The notes beneath the pieces were generated by a model. The model was not told the DNA's origin and searched no databases. It saw only the letters and a program-made list of their open reading frames with translations. A DNA stretch of 11,885 nucleotides, taken from the NCBI GenBank assembly GCA_964388985.1, contig CAYMCJ010000034.1, positions 1-11,885 of the forward strand, in the 5' to 3' direction. This document shows, one piece after another, positions 11,628 through 11,885 of this stretch (the first letter of the stretch is position 1; every line of letters begins with the position of its first letter). The DNA is from CAYMCJ01 sp964388985. Lineage in GTDB: Bacteria > Patescibacteriota > Patescibacteriia > Patescibacteriales > CAYMCJ01. Made by a program: the position numbers and the translations under genes.

Positions 11628-11789
11628 GAGATGGTTACAAAAGTCCGTATTCTACTGCAATTTCCAAATTTTGGCATAATTGTTTTCTAAATTTTATCGC
11701 CTATATATCCATATAAGCTTAAAAATTTATAAAAAATTCTGCTCAAAATTTTAAAATTTTGCTACGAAAGAGACTTTTGTAACCATCTC
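11628..11789 (+). mobile_element. Non-autonomous inverted-repeat element, copy 4 (diverged)
   Basis: A 162-bp element with perfect 18-bp inverted ends, GAGATGGTTACAAAAGTC (11628-11645) and GACTTTTGTAACCATCTC (11772-11789). The end sequence differs from the other copies (9 of 18 positions shared), but the core aligns with copy 1 over its right half (AAAAATT, then CTCAA, ATTTT, ACGAAAG) and with copies 2 and 3 on the left (CGTATT, TTCCAAATTTT). No clear 5-bp target repeat is seen. It lies just after the four-cysteine gene. Confidence 0.78.
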
Positions 11790-11790
11790 G

Positions 11791-11818
11791 TTGATTATTT
11801 TGATATTTTTGGTATAAT
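11791..11818 (+). promoter_or_regulatory. Promoter at the border of mobile element copy 4
   Basis: TTGATT (11791-11796), a 16-base spacer and TATAAT (11813-11818), with TGG in front giving an exact extended -10. It begins one base after the element and points to the gene that starts at 11875. Confidence 0.7.
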
Positions 11819-11828
11819 AGTATTTAAC

Positions 11829-11874
11829 TTTATTAATTTATTAATTTATTGCGCTTCGCTTTTATTAATTTATT
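11829..11874 (+). repeat. Direct repeat in the leader of the last gene
   Basis: TTTATTAATTTATT occurs at 11829-11842 and again at 11861-11874, separated by a stretch with the mini-hairpin GCG-CTT-CGC. The second copy ends at the start codon. The low-complexity AT composition makes a functional reading uncertain. Confidence 0.5.
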
Positions 11875-11885
11875 ATGCCAAACAA
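11875..11885 (+). CDS. Possible start of a further gene, cut by the window edge
   Basis: ATG CCA AAC AA begins 57 bases after a good TATAAT box and runs off the end. Only three residues are visible, so no product can be proposed. Confidence 0.35.

Noticed and set aside
584..11789. REP elements of a RAYT (Y1 transposase) system
   Set aside because: The lengths near 162 bp, terminal inverted repeats and 5-bp direct repeats fit a DDE-type MITE better; Y1 transposition does not duplicate the target.

Overview
The window looks like a piece of a Candidate Phyla Radiation (Patescibacteria, most likely Parcubacteria-type) chromosome. This is inferred from AT-rich intergenic DNA, short genes mostly on the + strand, almost no Shine-Dalgarno sequences, start codons very close to extended -10 boxes (TGnTATAAT type), and proteins resembling families I associate with these genomes (a HEAT-like membrane protein, a DUF5666-like lipoprotein, a MacA with a very long hairpin). 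No rRNA, tRNA or CRISPR is visible. The taxonomic call is inference.

Layout: 7-613 is a membrane protein (DUF2178-like) overlapping a small XRE-type regulator. 757-1179 is a membrane-anchored HEAT-like protein ending in a terminator. 1261-3143 is a translationally coupled pair, a secreted coiled-coil protein and a short membrane protein. 3328-4751 is an ECF-type sigma factor followed by a three-helix membrane protein in the position of an anti-sigma factor. 4871-5353 is a small secreted helical protein. 5393-10009 is a MacA/MacB-type transporter with separate adaptor, ATPase and permease genes; a small membrane protein gene on the minus strand sits between ATPase and permease. 10203-10898 is a lipoprotein with DUF5666-like halves, followed by a strong terminator. 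11087-11362 is an unrecognised 91-residue protein with its own promoter and Shine-Dalgarno. 11454-11624 is a 56-residue four-cysteine protein. A new gene probably begins at 11875.

How the genes may work together: sigma factor, membrane partner, secreted helical protein, adaptor, ATPase, permease and lipoprotein are consecutive on one strand and all but the sigma factor act at or outside the membrane. The simplest reading is a sigma-controlled envelope response with an export pump as its effector. The substrate cannot be read from the sequence.

The most notable non-coding signal is a family of four short non-autonomous mobile elements (584-747, 7518-7645, 10014-10174, 11628-11789). They share terminal inverted repeats of type GGGACTGTCGCCGAATGC and an AT-rich oriented core, and three of the four are bordered by 5-bp direct repeats (ATAAA, ATTAT, ATTAT). 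One supplies the last codons of the XRE regulator, one supplies the sequence up to the start codon of the ATPase gene, and one separates the permease from the lipoprotein. None encodes a transposase.
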